Assembly: GCF_016925535.1 (NCBI RefSeq)
Contig: NZ_CP070496.1
Span: 1,550,001 to 1,614,000, forward strand
Length of the DNA: 64,000 nt
Reading direction: 5' to 3'
DNA from: Natronoglycomyces albus
GTDB lineage: Bacteria; Actinomycetota; Actinomycetes; Mycobacteriales; Micromonosporaceae
This document shows positions 1 to 9,182 of the stretch, piece after piece; the first letter of the stretch is position 1, and the number at the start of each line of letters is the position of its first letter. The notes below the pieces were generated by a model. It saw nothing but the letters and a program-made list of their open reading frames with translations, ran no database searches and had not been told where the DNA came from. Position numbers and translations under genes: made by a program.

Positions 1-197
1 CCAGCGATGCGGGTTCACCGGTGGTTCCCGCACATACGACAAGAAATCGATGCTCTACCGGGACACCCATTCTCGAGAGAACATCCTCTTGCGCAATGTC
101 TTGGCATATCGCGTGGCAAAGAGCGGGTGAAGGAACCCTCCCGCTTCTCTGGGACGGCTACGCGCCAAGGACATCTCAATAAGGATGGTGGGCTTTT

Positions 198-1436
198 ATG
201 GAAGTAGCAGAGGAACCCATTGGGCGCAGAGTCGCTCAATGGCGGCAACGCCGCGGAATGTCTCAGCAAGTGTTCGCAGACCGCATCGGCAAGTCCAAGA
301 GTTGGGTGGACAAAGTCGAACGCGGCGTCCGTCGGCTCGACAAATATTCGGTCATATGCGACATCGCTCAAGTACTGGGTGTCGACACGAGCCAACTCAT
401 GGGGCGAGAGCCACAGCGGCAGCCGGGCCTGTCCAGTTGCCTCGACCAAGCCGAGGTGGAGAGTATCCGGCAGTCGTTGGAGCGTTATGAGCGCCTCGGA
501 ATTTTCCTCCAGGCAGCCTCTCTGGACTCGAAACCGATCCCGGAGCTGAAGAAGACGGTCGCCTATACCTGGGCGGCAATGGAGAAGGGCCATTATCCGG
601 TCGTTGCCCGGTCATTGATCGAACTCTTGCGGGCCACTCCCATCGCCCAAGAGAATCCGATCGATGGTACGGCCGCAGAGGCTAGCGAAATTTTGACCCA
701 GGTCTACCAGATCGCCTCCTCGGTCCTACGAAAACTGGGCGAGCCGCAATTGGCATGGCTGGCGGCAGACCGCTCGATCAGCGCAGCTCAGCGTGGAAAT
801 GACCCGCTGTTGGCCGGGACGGCGACGGCGCGAGTCGCGAACTCACTTCGAGCATTGGGGCGGCACCAAGCCGCACTCGATCTCAACGTGCAAGTCGCAC
901 ACGGCCTCATGGCCGAACATGTCGCCGACGAACCGACACCGCAAGCCCTTAGTGTCTACGGCTTTCTGTTACTGCAGGGAGCCATGGCCGCAGCGCTTGC
1001 TGGAGAATCGGCAACCTGTAAGGACCTACTCGACAGTGCCGACATCGCGGCTCAGCGCATGGGAGATGACGGCAACTATTACTGGACGTCCTTCGGGCCG
1101 ACCAATGTGGCTCTGCACCGGGCAGCCGCACACGTAGAGCTGGGGGAAGGGCGAGCGGCATTGGCAGTTCACGCTCAGATCAACCCGGCAAAGCTCAATG
1201 ATCTCGTCGCAGAGAGGCGGGCGCATCACTACCTGGACATGGCGCGAGCCTGTGTGCAAATCGGCGACTGGAGTAAAGCGGGGAAGGCGCTGAGCCTGGC
1301 TCACCGCACCGCACATTCGGAGGTACGGTGCCGCCCGGTGGCACACAGCCTGATCGACCATATTCTGCACCACAGCAAAGGCTCTAGCCCGCCGGAGGTG
1401 ATGGCGCTAGCCGAGCAGTGCGGCTTGACGAAGTGA
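198..1436 (+). CDS. XRE-family HTH regulator with helical repeat C-terminus
   Basis: 412 aa. Residues about 10-70 form a Cro/C1-type helix-turn-helix (RVAQWRQRRGMSQ, then FADRIGKSKSWVDKVERG), followed by 'LGVDTSQLMG'. The rest, about 100-400, is Ala/Leu-rich helical sequence like TPR repeats, as in many actinomycete XRE regulators that sense a ligand or partner through the C-terminal part. The ATG at 198 follows an AAGGATGG ribosome site. It stands alone, so the target is unknown. DNA-binding role is family knowledge; the signal it senses cannot be inferred. A different start is unlikely because the HTH begins close to the ATG. Confidence 0.85.
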   Translation: MEVAEEPIGRRVAQWRQRRGMSQQVFADRIGKSKSWVDKVERGVRRLDKYSVICDIAQVLGVDTSQLMGREPQRQPGLSSCLDQAEVESIRQSLERYERLGIFLQAASLDSKPIPELKKTVAYTWAAMEKGHYPVVARSLIELLRATPIAQENPIDGTAAEASEILTQVYQIASSVLRKLGEPQLAWLAADRSISAAQRGNDPLLAGTATARVANSLRALGRHQAALDLNVQVAHGLMAEHVADEPTPQALSVYGFLLLQGAMAAALAGESATCKDLLDSADIAAQRMGDDGNYYWTSFGPTNVALHRAAAHVELGEGRAALAVHAQINPAKLNDLVAERRAHHYLDMARACVQIGDWSKAGKALSLAHRTAHSEVRCRPVAHSLIDHILHHSKGSSPPEVMALAEQCGLTK

Positions 1437-1443
1437 CGCAGGG

Positions 1444-1490
1444 CGGAGCCGCGGTGGGCCGATACTCACAGGAATGTCGCCACGGCTCCG
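1444..1490 (+). terminator. possible weak terminator after the XRE gene
   Basis: An 11-bp stem (1444-1454 with 1480-1490, one G-U pair) encloses a 25-base loop just after the stop of the XRE gene. There is no T-tract, so it may only be a fortuitous inverted repeat. Confidence 0.3.
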
Positions 1491-1581
1491 TCTCGCTAAA
1501 GGAAGACTTCTCCATACGTCCGAGTGACTTTCGAGTTAAACGGGCCCGCCCGCGCTGAAGTGGTGGCGTTAGAATCGCCGA

Positions 1582-2463
1582 GTGAATTCGACAGTCTCTG
1601 AAGCCGCCGCGTACCTGAACGACATCTATCCACAGCATTGGGCGCAAGAGTGGGACCGCGTCGGTCTGGTCACTGGCCGTGGGCACTGGCCGGTTCGAAA
1701 AGCTCTGTGCGTTGTCGACTGTGTGCCCGAAACTGTGGCCGAGGCCGTTGAACGGGGAGCGAACCTCATCGTCGCCCATCATCCGCTGCTACTGCGTGGG
1801 GTCTCGAGCTTGGACCCAGAGGAATCGTATAAAGGCGATCTGCTTCATTCACTCATCGAGAACCGCATTGGGCTCTATGTAGCGCACACCAACGCCGACG
1901 TGGCAAATCCTGGGGTTTCGGACGCTTTGGCTCTGCGGTTGGGACTGGGGCAACTGCGCCCGTTGTCTCCATTGGAGGGGCCTGAGCATGTAGATTCAGG
2001 GCGCGGTATCGGTCGCGTCGGTATACTGGAGAATCCGATGCGACTGGCTGATTTCGTGGAGTTTGCGGCTGCGCGACTGCCCCGTACGGCATGGGGGGTG
2101 CGTGCGACGGGAAATCCCGATCGATTGATCACCACCGTCGCTGTCTCGGGTGGGGCCGGTGACTCGTACTTGCACCAGGCACACTCCGCGGGAGCAGATG
2201 TCTTCTTGACCTCCGATTTGCGGCATCACCCAGTCAGCGAATTTCTAGCCGCTGGCCAGCGGCTCGGTCAGGAGTTTTCGAATCGCGTGGGTGAGGACCC
2301 TAATCGAGGTGCCCGCACACCAGATGTAATCGACGTGGCGCACTATGCCTCTGAACGACCGTGGGTTGATCTGGTCGCCCAGCAACTGCGGAACGTGATT
2401 GGGGAGGTTGTGACCTCCGATGTGGTCACTGATCCATGGACGCTTCACCAACTGGGCAGCTAA
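1582..2463 (+). CDS. Nif3-like dinuclear metal centre protein
   Basis: 293 aa of the Nif3/YqfO family ('GTP cyclohydrolase 1 type 2' in databases; physiological role unsettled). Metal-binding features visible: 'IVAHHPLLLRG' near residue 65, 'YVAHTNADVA' near 100, and a C-terminal 'DVAHYASE' segment. The GTG at 1582 lies just before the conserved 'AAAYLNDIYP' start. In actinomycetes this gene usually sits beside the zinc-ribbon coiled-coil protein, as here (3074), though 610 bases now separate them. Shorter than the forms that carry an inserted PII-like domain. Confidence 0.9.
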   Translation: MNSTVSEAAAYLNDIYPQHWAQEWDRVGLVTGRGHWPVRKALCVVDCVPETVAEAVERGANLIVAHHPLLLRGVSSLDPEESYKGDLLHSLIENRIGLYVAHTNADVANPGVSDALALRLGLGQLRPLSPLEGPEHVDSGRGIGRVGILENPMRLADFVEFAAARLPRTAWGVRATGNPDRLITTVAVSGGAGDSYLHQAHSAGADVFLTSDLRHHPVSEFLAAGQRLGQEFSNRVGEDPNRGARTPDVIDVAHYASERPWVDLVAQQLRNVIGEVVTSDVVTDPWTLHQLGS

Positions 2464-3073
2464 GGCGGAGGTTGGTTCGCCCGGGTAGGTGGCGATCGTT
2501 CTTCATAAGCGGTGGCCAACGACGAGGAGGGCACGCGCAATTGACTCCCGAGGTCCATCGGTGGCGGAGAGCCCACACCGGTCTTGGTAACGGCAGCCGC
2601 TCTGGTAGCGAACCATCCCCAAGATTTTGTGGGAATCGCACAGTCAAATGCTTGATTTAGTGTGAGATATTGCTAAAATTGGCGAGTGGTCGACGGAGTC
2701 CACCCCGCTCTGCGAGGCCGCCAAAAGTGAAGACTGAGCAGTGCGAGTGCGGCTGGCCGGTGGCCGGCGCACCGTTGCAAGCGTGCTGGCGTTTCCAGAG
2801 GGCGGGATGGCGGCGGGATGGTGGGTACGGGGGAGGGGGAGCCCCACATCGATCTCATTTGGCACTGGAGTGTTGTCTGTGATGAGTTGGGCCGACCTGC
2901 GCGAGCTTGGATTTATCGACTTGGGACCATAGTCCGTGGGGCCGTTTGGGGCGGAGCCCGCGCCTGTGGCAAGGTGTTTCACCTGCCAGAACCACACCGC
3001 GACGCGCTGGCGACGATGGTGCGGACTTCGAGCTCAGCTGGCAAAGACACGACGTGATGAATGAGGTAGCAAT
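2464..3073. other. 610-base intergenic stretch without a recognisable gene
   Basis: Short open frames exist on both strands but none has family features, a good ribosome site and consistent codon use together. I looked for the RNase P RNA core (the GAGGAAAGTCC block), because rnpB can lie near zinc-ribbon genes in this phylum, and did not find it on either strand. A TGAGGTAG ribosome site at the right edge belongs to the next gene. Confidence 0.5.
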
Positions 3074-3811
3074 ATGAAAGCCGACCCTTTTGACCAGAGA
3101 CGACTTCTGGAACTTCAAGCTACCGACACCGCCATCGCACAGCTGGAACAGAGTTTGAAGACGTTGCCCGAGGCGGAACGGATTCCAGCGCTGCAGCGCG
3201 AGGCGATACGTCTGCGAGACCAAGTCTCCGCCCGTGAAGCAGGCATTGCCGACCTAGACCGCGACATCGCGCGAGTGGAAAAAGAAATCGCCGTAGTCAC
3301 CAAACGAGCCAACAATGACCGCGACCGTATGGCCGCCGGTAGCGTCACACCCAAACAGCTCGAAGGGCTGCAAAGTGAGCTGGAATCTCTAGCCAACCGG
3401 CAAAACGAACTAGAGGACCAGCAGCTGGAACTCATGGAGACAAGGGAACGGCTCGAAGCCACACTCGCCGGCCACATCGACCAGTTGAAAAACTCGCAGG
3501 CCGCTCAACAAGAAGCCGAGCGGGCACGAGATGCCGCGGTCGCGGAAGTAGACGAGAAAATCGCCCACCACCGCCAACAACGCGAACACCTCTCCGCGTC
3601 CATTCCCAGCTCACTGGTGGAGCTGTACGAAAAAGTACGAGCCAAGAAACCCATCGCCGCTGCCCTTTTGCGCCTGCGCAGCTGTGAGTCATGCCGTATT
3701 GAGAAATCTCCCGCTGACCTCGCACCGATTCGAGCCGCTGGCCCCGATGAAGTCCTCCGTTGTGAAGAATGCGGAGCGATCCTCATTCGGACCGAGGAGT
3801 CGGGAATCTAG
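3074..3811 (+). CDS. zinc-ribbon coiled-coil protein (zf-RING_7 / C4-type family)
   Basis: 245 aa. Residues about 10-175 are a long charged coiled coil (Glu/Gln/Arg-rich heptads). The C-terminus carries a C4 zinc ribbon, CESC near 200 and CEEC near 230 ('RCEECGAILI'). This matches the actinobacterial family that partners with Nif3 genes; members are structural or adaptor proteins of uncertain role. The ATG at 3074 follows a TGAGGTAG ribosome site. The next gene in many relatives (RNase H / acid phosphatase) is absent here. Confidence 0.88.
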   Translation: MKADPFDQRRLLELQATDTAIAQLEQSLKTLPEAERIPALQREAIRLRDQVSAREAGIADLDRDIARVEKEIAVVTKRANNDRDRMAAGSVTPKQLEGLQSELESLANRQNELEDQQLELMETRERLEATLAGHIDQLKNSQAAQQEAERARDAAVAEVDEKIAHHRQQREHLSASIPSSLVELYEKVRAKKPIAAALLRLRSCESCRIEKSPADLAPIRAAGPDEVLRCEECGAILIRTEESGI

Positions 3812-4131
3812 GCCCCTGCCCATAGCGCACCCCGACGCCTAAAAAGCTCTCCAACCGCGTGCAACCGGGCCCGATCACCTGTCACGTACGAACCTCAAAC
3901 CAAGCGCTGCCGACCACCGGCCATTGGGCACCACACAGCGAAACTACCGGCCCATGCTCAGGCCAGCCAGGCGGCTGAGGATCAGCCCAGCCAACCGCAC
4001 AGCCATCACCCGGACCCACCACCGGGCACCAGGATTGGCCGCGTAGTCCCCTCACCGCGCATCGCGACGAATCGAAACGGAAGCTGCGCGCACTAGGTCC
4101 TCCACCGAGTACGACGCGACGGAAGCGGACC
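3812..4131. other. 320-base intergenic stretch between convergent genes
   Basis: Lies between the zinc-ribbon gene (plus strand) and the ahpCD terminator (minus strand). Cytosine-rich, no convincing coding frame, no RNA gene recognised. Confidence 0.5.
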
Positions 4132-4171
4132 AAAAAGTGGTGGGGTCGATGCGTTGCACCAACCCCACCAC
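4132..4171 (-). terminator. intrinsic terminator of ahpC-ahpD
   Basis: A perfect 10-bp stem (4137-4146 with 4162-4171, GTGGTGGGGT arm) with a 15-base loop. On the minus strand it is followed by five T (4132-4136). It lies 35 bases beyond the ahpD stop. Confidence 0.8.
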
Positions 4172-4206
4172 CTGCCAAACGTAAGTGACGAGCCCAAAGG
4201 CCGACT

Positions 4207-4740
4207 CTACAGAGCCAGCGCCTCCTCAGCGTCGATCGTCACGGCCGCGGCATGGACGACGGCGGCGACGCGGAGAGCGTCATGCACGTTGTCTCGCGAA
4301 GCGCCGGACTTGATCAGCGTCTGTTCATGCGACTCCAGGCACAAACCGCACCCGGTCACCGCGGAAACAGCGAGGCTCCACAGTTCATAGTCGACTTTAT
4401 CTACGCCGGGATTGCCAATGACCTGCATCCGCAACCGCGCCGGGAGGCTCGTGTAAGCCTCATCCCCGATGAGGTGCTTGGCACGGTAATAGATGTTGTT
4501 CATCGCCATGATCGAGGCAGCCGACTTGGACGCCTTGAGAGCGTCCTCGCTCAGGCGCTTCGTGGCTTCCGCGTGGATCTCGCGAATCACCGTGGTGCTC
4601 CGCGACGCCACCGCACACGACAGCATCGTCCCCCATAGCTGTTGCTCGGTCAGGGAAGAAGTGGTCGTGATGGAACCGAGGTTGAGCTTCGTGTCTTTGG
4701 CGTAGGCGGGAAGAGCCGCCTTCAGGCTGTCAATACTCAT
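4207..4740 (-). CDS. ahpD: AhpD alkyl hydroperoxidase
   Basis: 177 aa. AhpD reduces the peroxiredoxin AhpC, itself being re-reduced by dihydrolipoamide systems in mycobacteria. The active-site motif is CxxC plus His at C131, C134 and H138 ('GCGLCLESHEQ'), with the upstream acidic residue E119 also present; these positions almost match the mycobacterial protein. I chose the ATG at 4740 because it opens 'MSIDSLKAAL'; the open frame runs further upstream into ahpC. Only two bases separate it from the ahpC stop, so the two are cotranscribed and probably translationally coupled. Confidence 0.95.
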   Translation of the reverse strand: MSIDSLKAALPAYAKDTKLNLGSITTTSSLTEQQLWGTMLSCAVASRSTTVIREIHAEATKRLSEDALKASKSAASIMAMNNIYYRAKHLIGDEAYTSLPARLRMQVIGNPGVDKVDYELWSLAVSAVTGCGLCLESHEQTLIKSGASRDNVHDALRVAAVVHAAAVTIDAEEALAL

Positions 4741-4742
4741 CG

Positions 4743-5297
4743 TTAGCCGGCCGCCATCAGCTTCTTGGCGTCCAGGGTCTCCTCGCCGTTGCTCCAGTTG
4801 CACGGGCACAGCTCGTCGGTCTGTAGAGCGTCGAGTACGCGAAGAACCTCAGCGACATTACGGCCGACCGAACCGGCGGTGACCATGGCGAACTGGATGG
4901 TGTTGTTCGGGTCGACGATGAAGGTGGCTCGCTGGGCGACACCGTCCTCACCGAGAACGCCGAGCTCTTCGGACAGTTCGCGCTTGATGTCGCTCATCAT
5001 CGGGAATGGCAGATCGCGCAGGTCCGGGTGGTCTTTGCGCCATGCGAAGTGAACGAACTCAGAGTCAGTCGAGAAACCCAACACCTGGGTGTCACGGTCG
5101 GCAAACTCGGTGTTGAGGCGTCCGAACTCGGCGATCTCAGTCGGGCAGATGAAGGTGAAGTCCTTCGGCCAGCTGAACACGACGCGCCACTTGCCCTCAT
5201 AGGACTTGTGGTTGATCTGTTCGAATGCGCCGTCGGCCTCGATTGAGACGCAGGAGGTCAGGTCGTAGGAAGGGAACTTGTCACCAACAGTCAACAT
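4743..5297 (-). CDS. ahpC: AhpC peroxiredoxin
   Basis: 184 aa typical 2-Cys-type peroxiredoxin reducing hydrogen peroxide, alkyl peroxides and peroxynitrite. Peroxidatic C51 lies in 'FICPTE'; C164 and C166 form the C-terminal 'CPCNW' pair seen in actinobacterial AhpC. The start at 5297 (MLTVGDKFP) has a GGAG ribosome site; the frame extends 14 codons upstream without one. First gene of the ahpC-ahpD pair. An oxyR gene, often divergent from ahpC in relatives, is not adjacent here. Confidence 0.96.
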   Translation of the reverse strand: MLTVGDKFPSYDLTSCVSIEADGAFEQINHKSYEGKWRVVFSWPKDFTFICPTEIAEFGRLNTEFADRDTQVLGFSTDSEFVHFAWRKDHPDLRDLPFPMMSDIKRELSEELGVLGEDGVAQRATFIVDPNNTIQFAMVTAGSVGRNVAEVLRVLDALQTDELCPCNWSNGEETLDAKKLMAAG

Positions 5298-5660
5298 GCG
5301 TATTTTCTCCGCTGTAGTGGGTATCGGGACAGCCGCCACCGAGGTATAGAGACCCGTCGAAGGGCCTCACGGGCTACTTTGATGCCACGCGCCCGAGAAC
5401 CTCCTCGCCCCTGGGACAGGTTCCGGCTTGCGATCCGAAACCCCCTGTATGACGCCCCAGGATGTGCGAATGAGCCGAAATCGGCGGGTGGCGACTGTTG
5501 AATCTGACCGAAGCATACCTAGACTCTGTCTATGTTTAGACGTCGACTAGCTCAATAGTGGTCTAAATCAAAGGAAAATTTAGGCCCGAGCCGTGTGTTA
5601 CGAAGCGTAATTATCGCCTCGACGCCCGCGACCTAGCGCACGTCAGTTGGATGTGACGAT
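5298..5660. other. ahpC upstream region
   Basis: About 360 bases with no gene. An AT-richer patch at 5510-5580 carries a short palindrome AGAC-TCT-GTCT and a repeated 'GTCTA' / 'TAGAC' element, a reasonable place for the ahpC promoter and a peroxide-responsive operator (OxyR or Fur family). No exact consensus match was recognised, so the operator is inference. Confidence 0.35.
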
Positions 5661-5684
5661 GGCCCCGGTGCATGCACCGGGGCC
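5661..5684 (-). terminator. hairpin terminator downstream of trpD
   Basis: A perfect 24-base palindrome (GGCCCCGGTG arm, CATG centre) 25 bases beyond the trpD stop. It has no T-tract on either side, so it would be an L-shaped actinomycete-type terminator. Confidence 0.65.
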
Positions 5685-5708
5685 ATGAAACCGTCCAAGG
5701 TTGGCGAT

Positions 5709-6776
5709 TCACCCTAGCCGTTGCGAAGTCTCGATCCAGCGCTGAAGGAGTTTTGTGGCTGCCCCGGAATCGATGGCCGCCCGTGCCCGCTCGACTCCCG
5801 CCCGGATTGAAGCGAACAACTGTTCATCGTCATGCAGGTCGACTTCGGGCTTCAATCCCTCGAGGGAGGCCAGCGCTGCCCCTGAGTTGATCAAGACAGC
5901 GTCGCGGACAGCCCCTTCCTTACCCGCGAACGTATCCCGGGCAACGGCTGCGTTATAGGCCGCCTCAGCGCCACGCAGCGCCCCCGCCTCACAACGAGCG
6001 AAGCCAAAATCGGCCGCGTCAATGACGGTGTCGGTGACGCGGCCATTGGCGGTAACCCACACTCGGGTCGCCATCGAGGTGGAGATTTCGTCAAGGCCGT
6101 CTTCGCCACGAACCACCAGCACACTCGCGCCACGTCGCGCGAACAGCTCGGCCAAGATGCCGCTCTTGCGTAGGTCCGCACAACCGATCAGTCCGGCGGG
6201 CGGCTGTGCCGGGTTCGTCAGAGGCCCCAGCAGATTAAAGACAGTGCGCACCCCGAGCTCAGTGCGAGCCCCCGCGGCGTGCCGCATACCGGGATGGAAC
6301 GACTTGGCGAAACAAAACCCGATTCCGACATCGCGCACCACCTCCACCACACTGAGCGGATCCACCTCGAGTGAGACACCCAGCTCCTCCAAGAGGTCGG
6401 CAGATCCACACGTGGAAGAGGCTGCCCGGCTGCCGTGCTTAATCACAGGTACTCCGGTTGCGGCCACGACGACCGAAGACATGGTGGAGATGTTGACGCT
6501 GTTGGACCCGTCACCTCCGGTGCCAACGATGTCAACGGCCGGCTGAAGTTCGGGCGCGTCCAGCCGCGTAGTCTCCGCAAGCATTCGTTCGGTGATGCCC
6601 GCCAATTCCTCGACCGTCTCGCCCTTGGCGTGCAGGAGGACGGCGAAAGCCGCGACCTGAGCTTCCGAGGCCTTCCCCGCCATGATCTGGCTCATGGCCC
6701 AGTCGGTCACGTCCCGCCTCAGGTCTTTCTGAGCGATCAGCTGGGACAAAACCCCAGGCCAAGTCTGTTCGGACAT
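5709..6776 (-). CDS. trpD: anthranilate phosphoribosyltransferase
   Basis: 355 aa. Transfers phosphoribose from PRPP to anthranilate in tryptophan synthesis. The PRPP-binding glycine loop 'GTGGDGSNSVNIST' and the 'KHGSRAASS' motif are intact, with 'RTVFNLLGPLTNP' further on. Length is normal. It is separate from other trp genes; in actinomycetes a lone trpD next to the cytochrome bcc operon is usual, as here. The start at 6776 opens 'MSEQTWPGVL'. Confidence 0.96.
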   Translation of the reverse strand: MSEQTWPGVLSQLIAQKDLRRDVTDWAMSQIMAGKASEAQVAAFAVLLHAKGETVEELAGITERMLAETTRLDAPELQPAVDIVGTGGDGSNSVNISTMSSVVVAATGVPVIKHGSRAASSTCGSADLLEELGVSLEVDPLSVVEVVRDVGIGFCFAKSFHPGMRHAAGARTELGVRTVFNLLGPLTNPAQPPAGLIGCADLRKSGILAELFARRGASVLVVRGEDGLDEISTSMATRVWVTANGRVTDTVIDAADFGFARCEAGALRGAEAAYNAAVARDTFAGKEGAVRDAVLINSGAALASLEGLKPEVDLHDDEQLFASIRAGVERARAAIDSGAATKLLQRWIETSQRLG

Positions 6777-6986
6777 CGGTTCTCCAGGAAGCTAGAACTG
6801 CGGTCTGGCCACGTCGCTCACCGACGTGAGTGAATTCGTCTTGTGGGCTGAGGCGAAACCGTCGGGCAGGCCACGAAACCGCATAAGAAAATAAGGTCAA
6901 CCCTGAATGCTACCCGGTGCGCGAGGCAAAATCGTGCAACGTCTCCCCGCCTCGCCCGGCAACCCCTAGGGCCGTGACCTCGCAGT

Positions 6987-7448
6987 CTAGGCTGCGCCCC
7001 GGCCCGTTGCGCCGGTGCCGTGACTCGATTCCGCAGTCTGGACAGCACGGCGTTGACGTAGAAGATCCACCACCGTCTCCGCAGTGCGAATCGGGTCCAG
7101 CGGGTGCATCAAGGTCGCGTCAGCGCGCGACCAGGCCCCTAGCCAGCGATCGGCCGGACGAGCCAGTACCACGGCAATAGTGGGCACATCATCGATCTCG
7201 TCGCGAAGCTGACGCGCGATGCCCAAACCCCCGGCTGGCTGTGACTCCCCATCGAGCAACACCAAGTCGATCTCATAGGTGTCGATCAGATGGACGGCCT
7301 CGTCGTAGTCGCCCGTGGAGACATACTCGATGACGACGTCCTCGGTAGGGCTCTCACCGATGGCCGTCCGCATCTGGGCAATAACGGAATCATTGTGGCT
7401 GTACAGCAACACTGCGTAGTTATTCTTTACGGATCTCACAAACGTCAT
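6987..7448 (-). CDS. response-regulator-like (pseudo-receiver) protein
   Basis: 153 aa receiver-fold protein with no output domain. The phospho-acceptor strand is recognisable ('IDLVLLDGE'). The acidic pocket near the N-terminus is weak ('LYSHND') and the usual invariant Lys before Pro is His ('LMHPLDP'). It may therefore act as a non-phosphorylated scaffold. Relatives with the same position, between trpD and ctaE, are common in actinomycetes and unassigned. I chose the ATG at 7448 (MTFVRSVKNNYAV); upstream codons look non-conserved. Confidence 0.7.
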   Translation of the reverse strand: MTFVRSVKNNYAVLLYSHNDSVIAQMRTAIGESPTEDVVIEYVSTGDYDEAVHLIDTYEIDLVLLDGESQPAGGLGIARQLRDEIDDVPTIAVVLARPADRWLGAWSRADATLMHPLDPIRTAETVVDLLRQRRAVQTAESSHGTGATGRGAA

Positions 7449-7636
7449 ATTAAACGTGACACACTCACTTTGCGAACGCGGTCGCCGCGCGGAGCCGCCC
7501 TGGCCACCCCGGGATGAGTATTTGCTACCTGAACTGGGCGATTGAGAATCCAAGCCGGGGAGCATACGGGAGGCGACACGCGCGTAATACCTACCCCTTG
7601 CGCAACCGCCACAGGTCGAACCGTAATAATGGCCGC

Positions 7637-8239
7637 GTGACTGCCACTGAAACTTCCATCGATCCCAGCCGGATTCATTCCCTGACGCGGCCCAACGTCG
7701 TCAGTGTCGGCACCATTGTGTGGCTGGCAAGCGAATTGATGTTTTTTGCTGCGCTTTTTGCCATGTACTTCTCGATTCGGGCTTCCGCCCCCGAGATGTG
7801 GGCCGAAGGTGCCTCGCACCTCAATGTGCCCTACGCATTGGTGTTCACCACGATCCTGGTCTTGTCGTCCGTGACATGCCAGATGGGTGTGTTCGCAGCC
7901 GAGCGCGGCGACGTCCACAAGCTGCGCTTCTGGTTCGTCATCACGTTCTTCATGGGCCTGACGTTCATGCTCGGCCAAGTGGGCGAGTACACCATGCTGA
8001 TCAACGAGGGATACACCATTTCGACCAATGGTTACTGGTCGATGTTCTTCCTCACCACCGGTTTCCACGGACTCCACGTCACCGGCGGTCTGATCGCATT
8101 CATTTACTTCCTGATTCGATCCACCATGGGCCGATTCAACCCGGCCCAAGCCACCGCCGCCATCGTGGTCTCGTACTACTGGCACTTTGTCGACGTGGTG
8201 TGGATCGCGCTGTTTGCGACGATCTTCTTCTTGCAGTAA
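7637..8239 (+). CDS. ctaE: cytochrome aa3 oxidase subunit III
   Basis: 200 aa, five predicted membrane helices, the length of actinobacterial CtaE. Characteristic pieces are '[17 protein letters not shown]', '[10 protein letters not shown]', '[11 protein letters not shown]' and '[10 protein letters not shown]'. The open frame extends upstream, but the GTG at 7637 fits the family's N-terminus and is preceded by an AATAAT -10-like box six bases away, so a leaderless message is likely. It precedes qcrC, in line with the bcc-aa3 supercomplex. Other oxidase subunits are outside the window. Confidence 0.95.
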   Translation: MTATETSIDPSRIHSLTRPNVVSVGTIVWLASELMFFAALFAMYFSIRASAPEMWAEGASHLNVPYALVFTTILVLSSVTCQMGVFAAERGDVHKLRFWFVITFFMGLTFMLGQVGEYTMLINEGYTISTNGYWSMFFLTTGFHGLHVTGGLIAFIYFLIRSTMGRFNPAQATAAIVVSYYWHFVDVVWIALFATIFFLQ

Positions 8240-8372
8240 GCCAGGCACAACGTCCAGTTGTGGTGAAATAAACATTCCGTAGTAATGGAGATTGCGCCCC
8301 GCGGCAATCCCACGCCGACCGGAGACGAGCCCCTTCGGCCGGTGAAGAACAGTAGAGGTGAGGCAACAAACC

Positions 8373-9182
8373 GTGGCTGCATCAAATAAACGCCGGCGCG
8401 GCTGGCGGAAGCGCCTCGGCGCGCTGGCCAGATTCGCCGGTGCCTTGGCAATAGTCGGCGGCCTTTACGCCGGCTTCGCACCCAGTATTTACGCCCAAGA
8501 GGCCCCGGAAGACACCCTGAGTTCCCAGGCTGTGCTCGGTAGCGACCTCTACGACACCAGCTGCATTACTTGCCACGGCGTCAACGCCGAAGGTGTCGAA
8601 GGACGCGGTCCCAGCCTTATCGGTGTCGGCAGCGCTTCGGTGGAGTTCCAGGTGAACACCGGTCGTATGCCGATGGCTGCGCAGGGCCCACAGGCCCCGG
8701 CTACTCCGCCCTCCTTCACACGGGACGAAGCCGAGCAGCTCGGCGCCTACATTCAGGAGCTGGGCGGCGGGCCCGAACTTCCCTCCGACGAGGTGTTCGA
8801 ACAGCTGATGGAGAACGCTGACGTCGCCTATGGCGGCGAGCTGTACCGCATGAACTGCTCGTCCTGCCACGGCTATGCCACCGGTGGTGGTGCTCTGTCC
8901 TCGGGCAAGCACGCCCCCAAGTTGGCCGACTCCACGGCTGAGGAGCTTTACCAGGCGATGCTGACCGGTCCGCAGAACATGCCGGTCTTTGCCGACAACC
9001 AGTTGAGCCCCGAAGAAAAGGCCGACATCGCGGCCTTCGTCAACTACATCAACGACGATTACGACCAGGGCGGAATCTTCACGCTCGGCCGCTTCGGTCC
9101 TTCGACCGAAGCCATCGCGGTCTTCCTGGTCGGTATTTCCTCGCTGATGGTGGCGACGCTCTGGATTGCGGGTAAATCGTGA
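8373..9182 (+). CDS. qcrC: di-haem cytochrome c of the bcc complex
   Basis: 269 aa. One N-terminal anchor helix (about 20-40), two class I cytochrome c modules with haem sites CITCH and CSSCH, and a C-terminal helix. In actinobacteria this protein replaces the soluble cytochrome c and passes electrons directly from bcc to the aa3 oxidase. The GTG at 8373 is preferred over an in-frame GTG at 8358, because GAGGTGAGG at 8355-8363 is a strong ribosome site for it and would be destroyed by the earlier start. Its stop overlaps qcrA by four bases. Confidence 0.96.
   Translation: MAASNKRRRGWRKRLGALARFAGALAIVGGLYAGFAPSIYAQEAPEDTLSSQAVLGSDLYDTSCITCHGVNAEGVEGRGPSLIGVGSASVEFQVNTGRMPMAAQGPQAPATPPSFTRDEAEQLGAYIQELGGGPELPSDEVFEQLMENADVAYGGELYRMNCSSCHGYATGGGALSSGKHAPKLADSTAEELYQAMLTGPQNMPVFADNQLSPEEKADIAAFVNYINDDYDQGGIFTLGRFGPSTEAIAVFLVGISSLMVATLWIAGKS

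Noticed and set aside
2464-4131. RNase P RNA, which can lie near zinc-ribbon genes in actinobacteria
   Set aside because: The conserved GAGGAAAGTCC core and its complement are absent from both spacers.
7445-8275. 276-codon minus-strand frame opposite ctaE
   Set aside because: Complement of a conserved oxidase gene; composition is typical of shadow frames.
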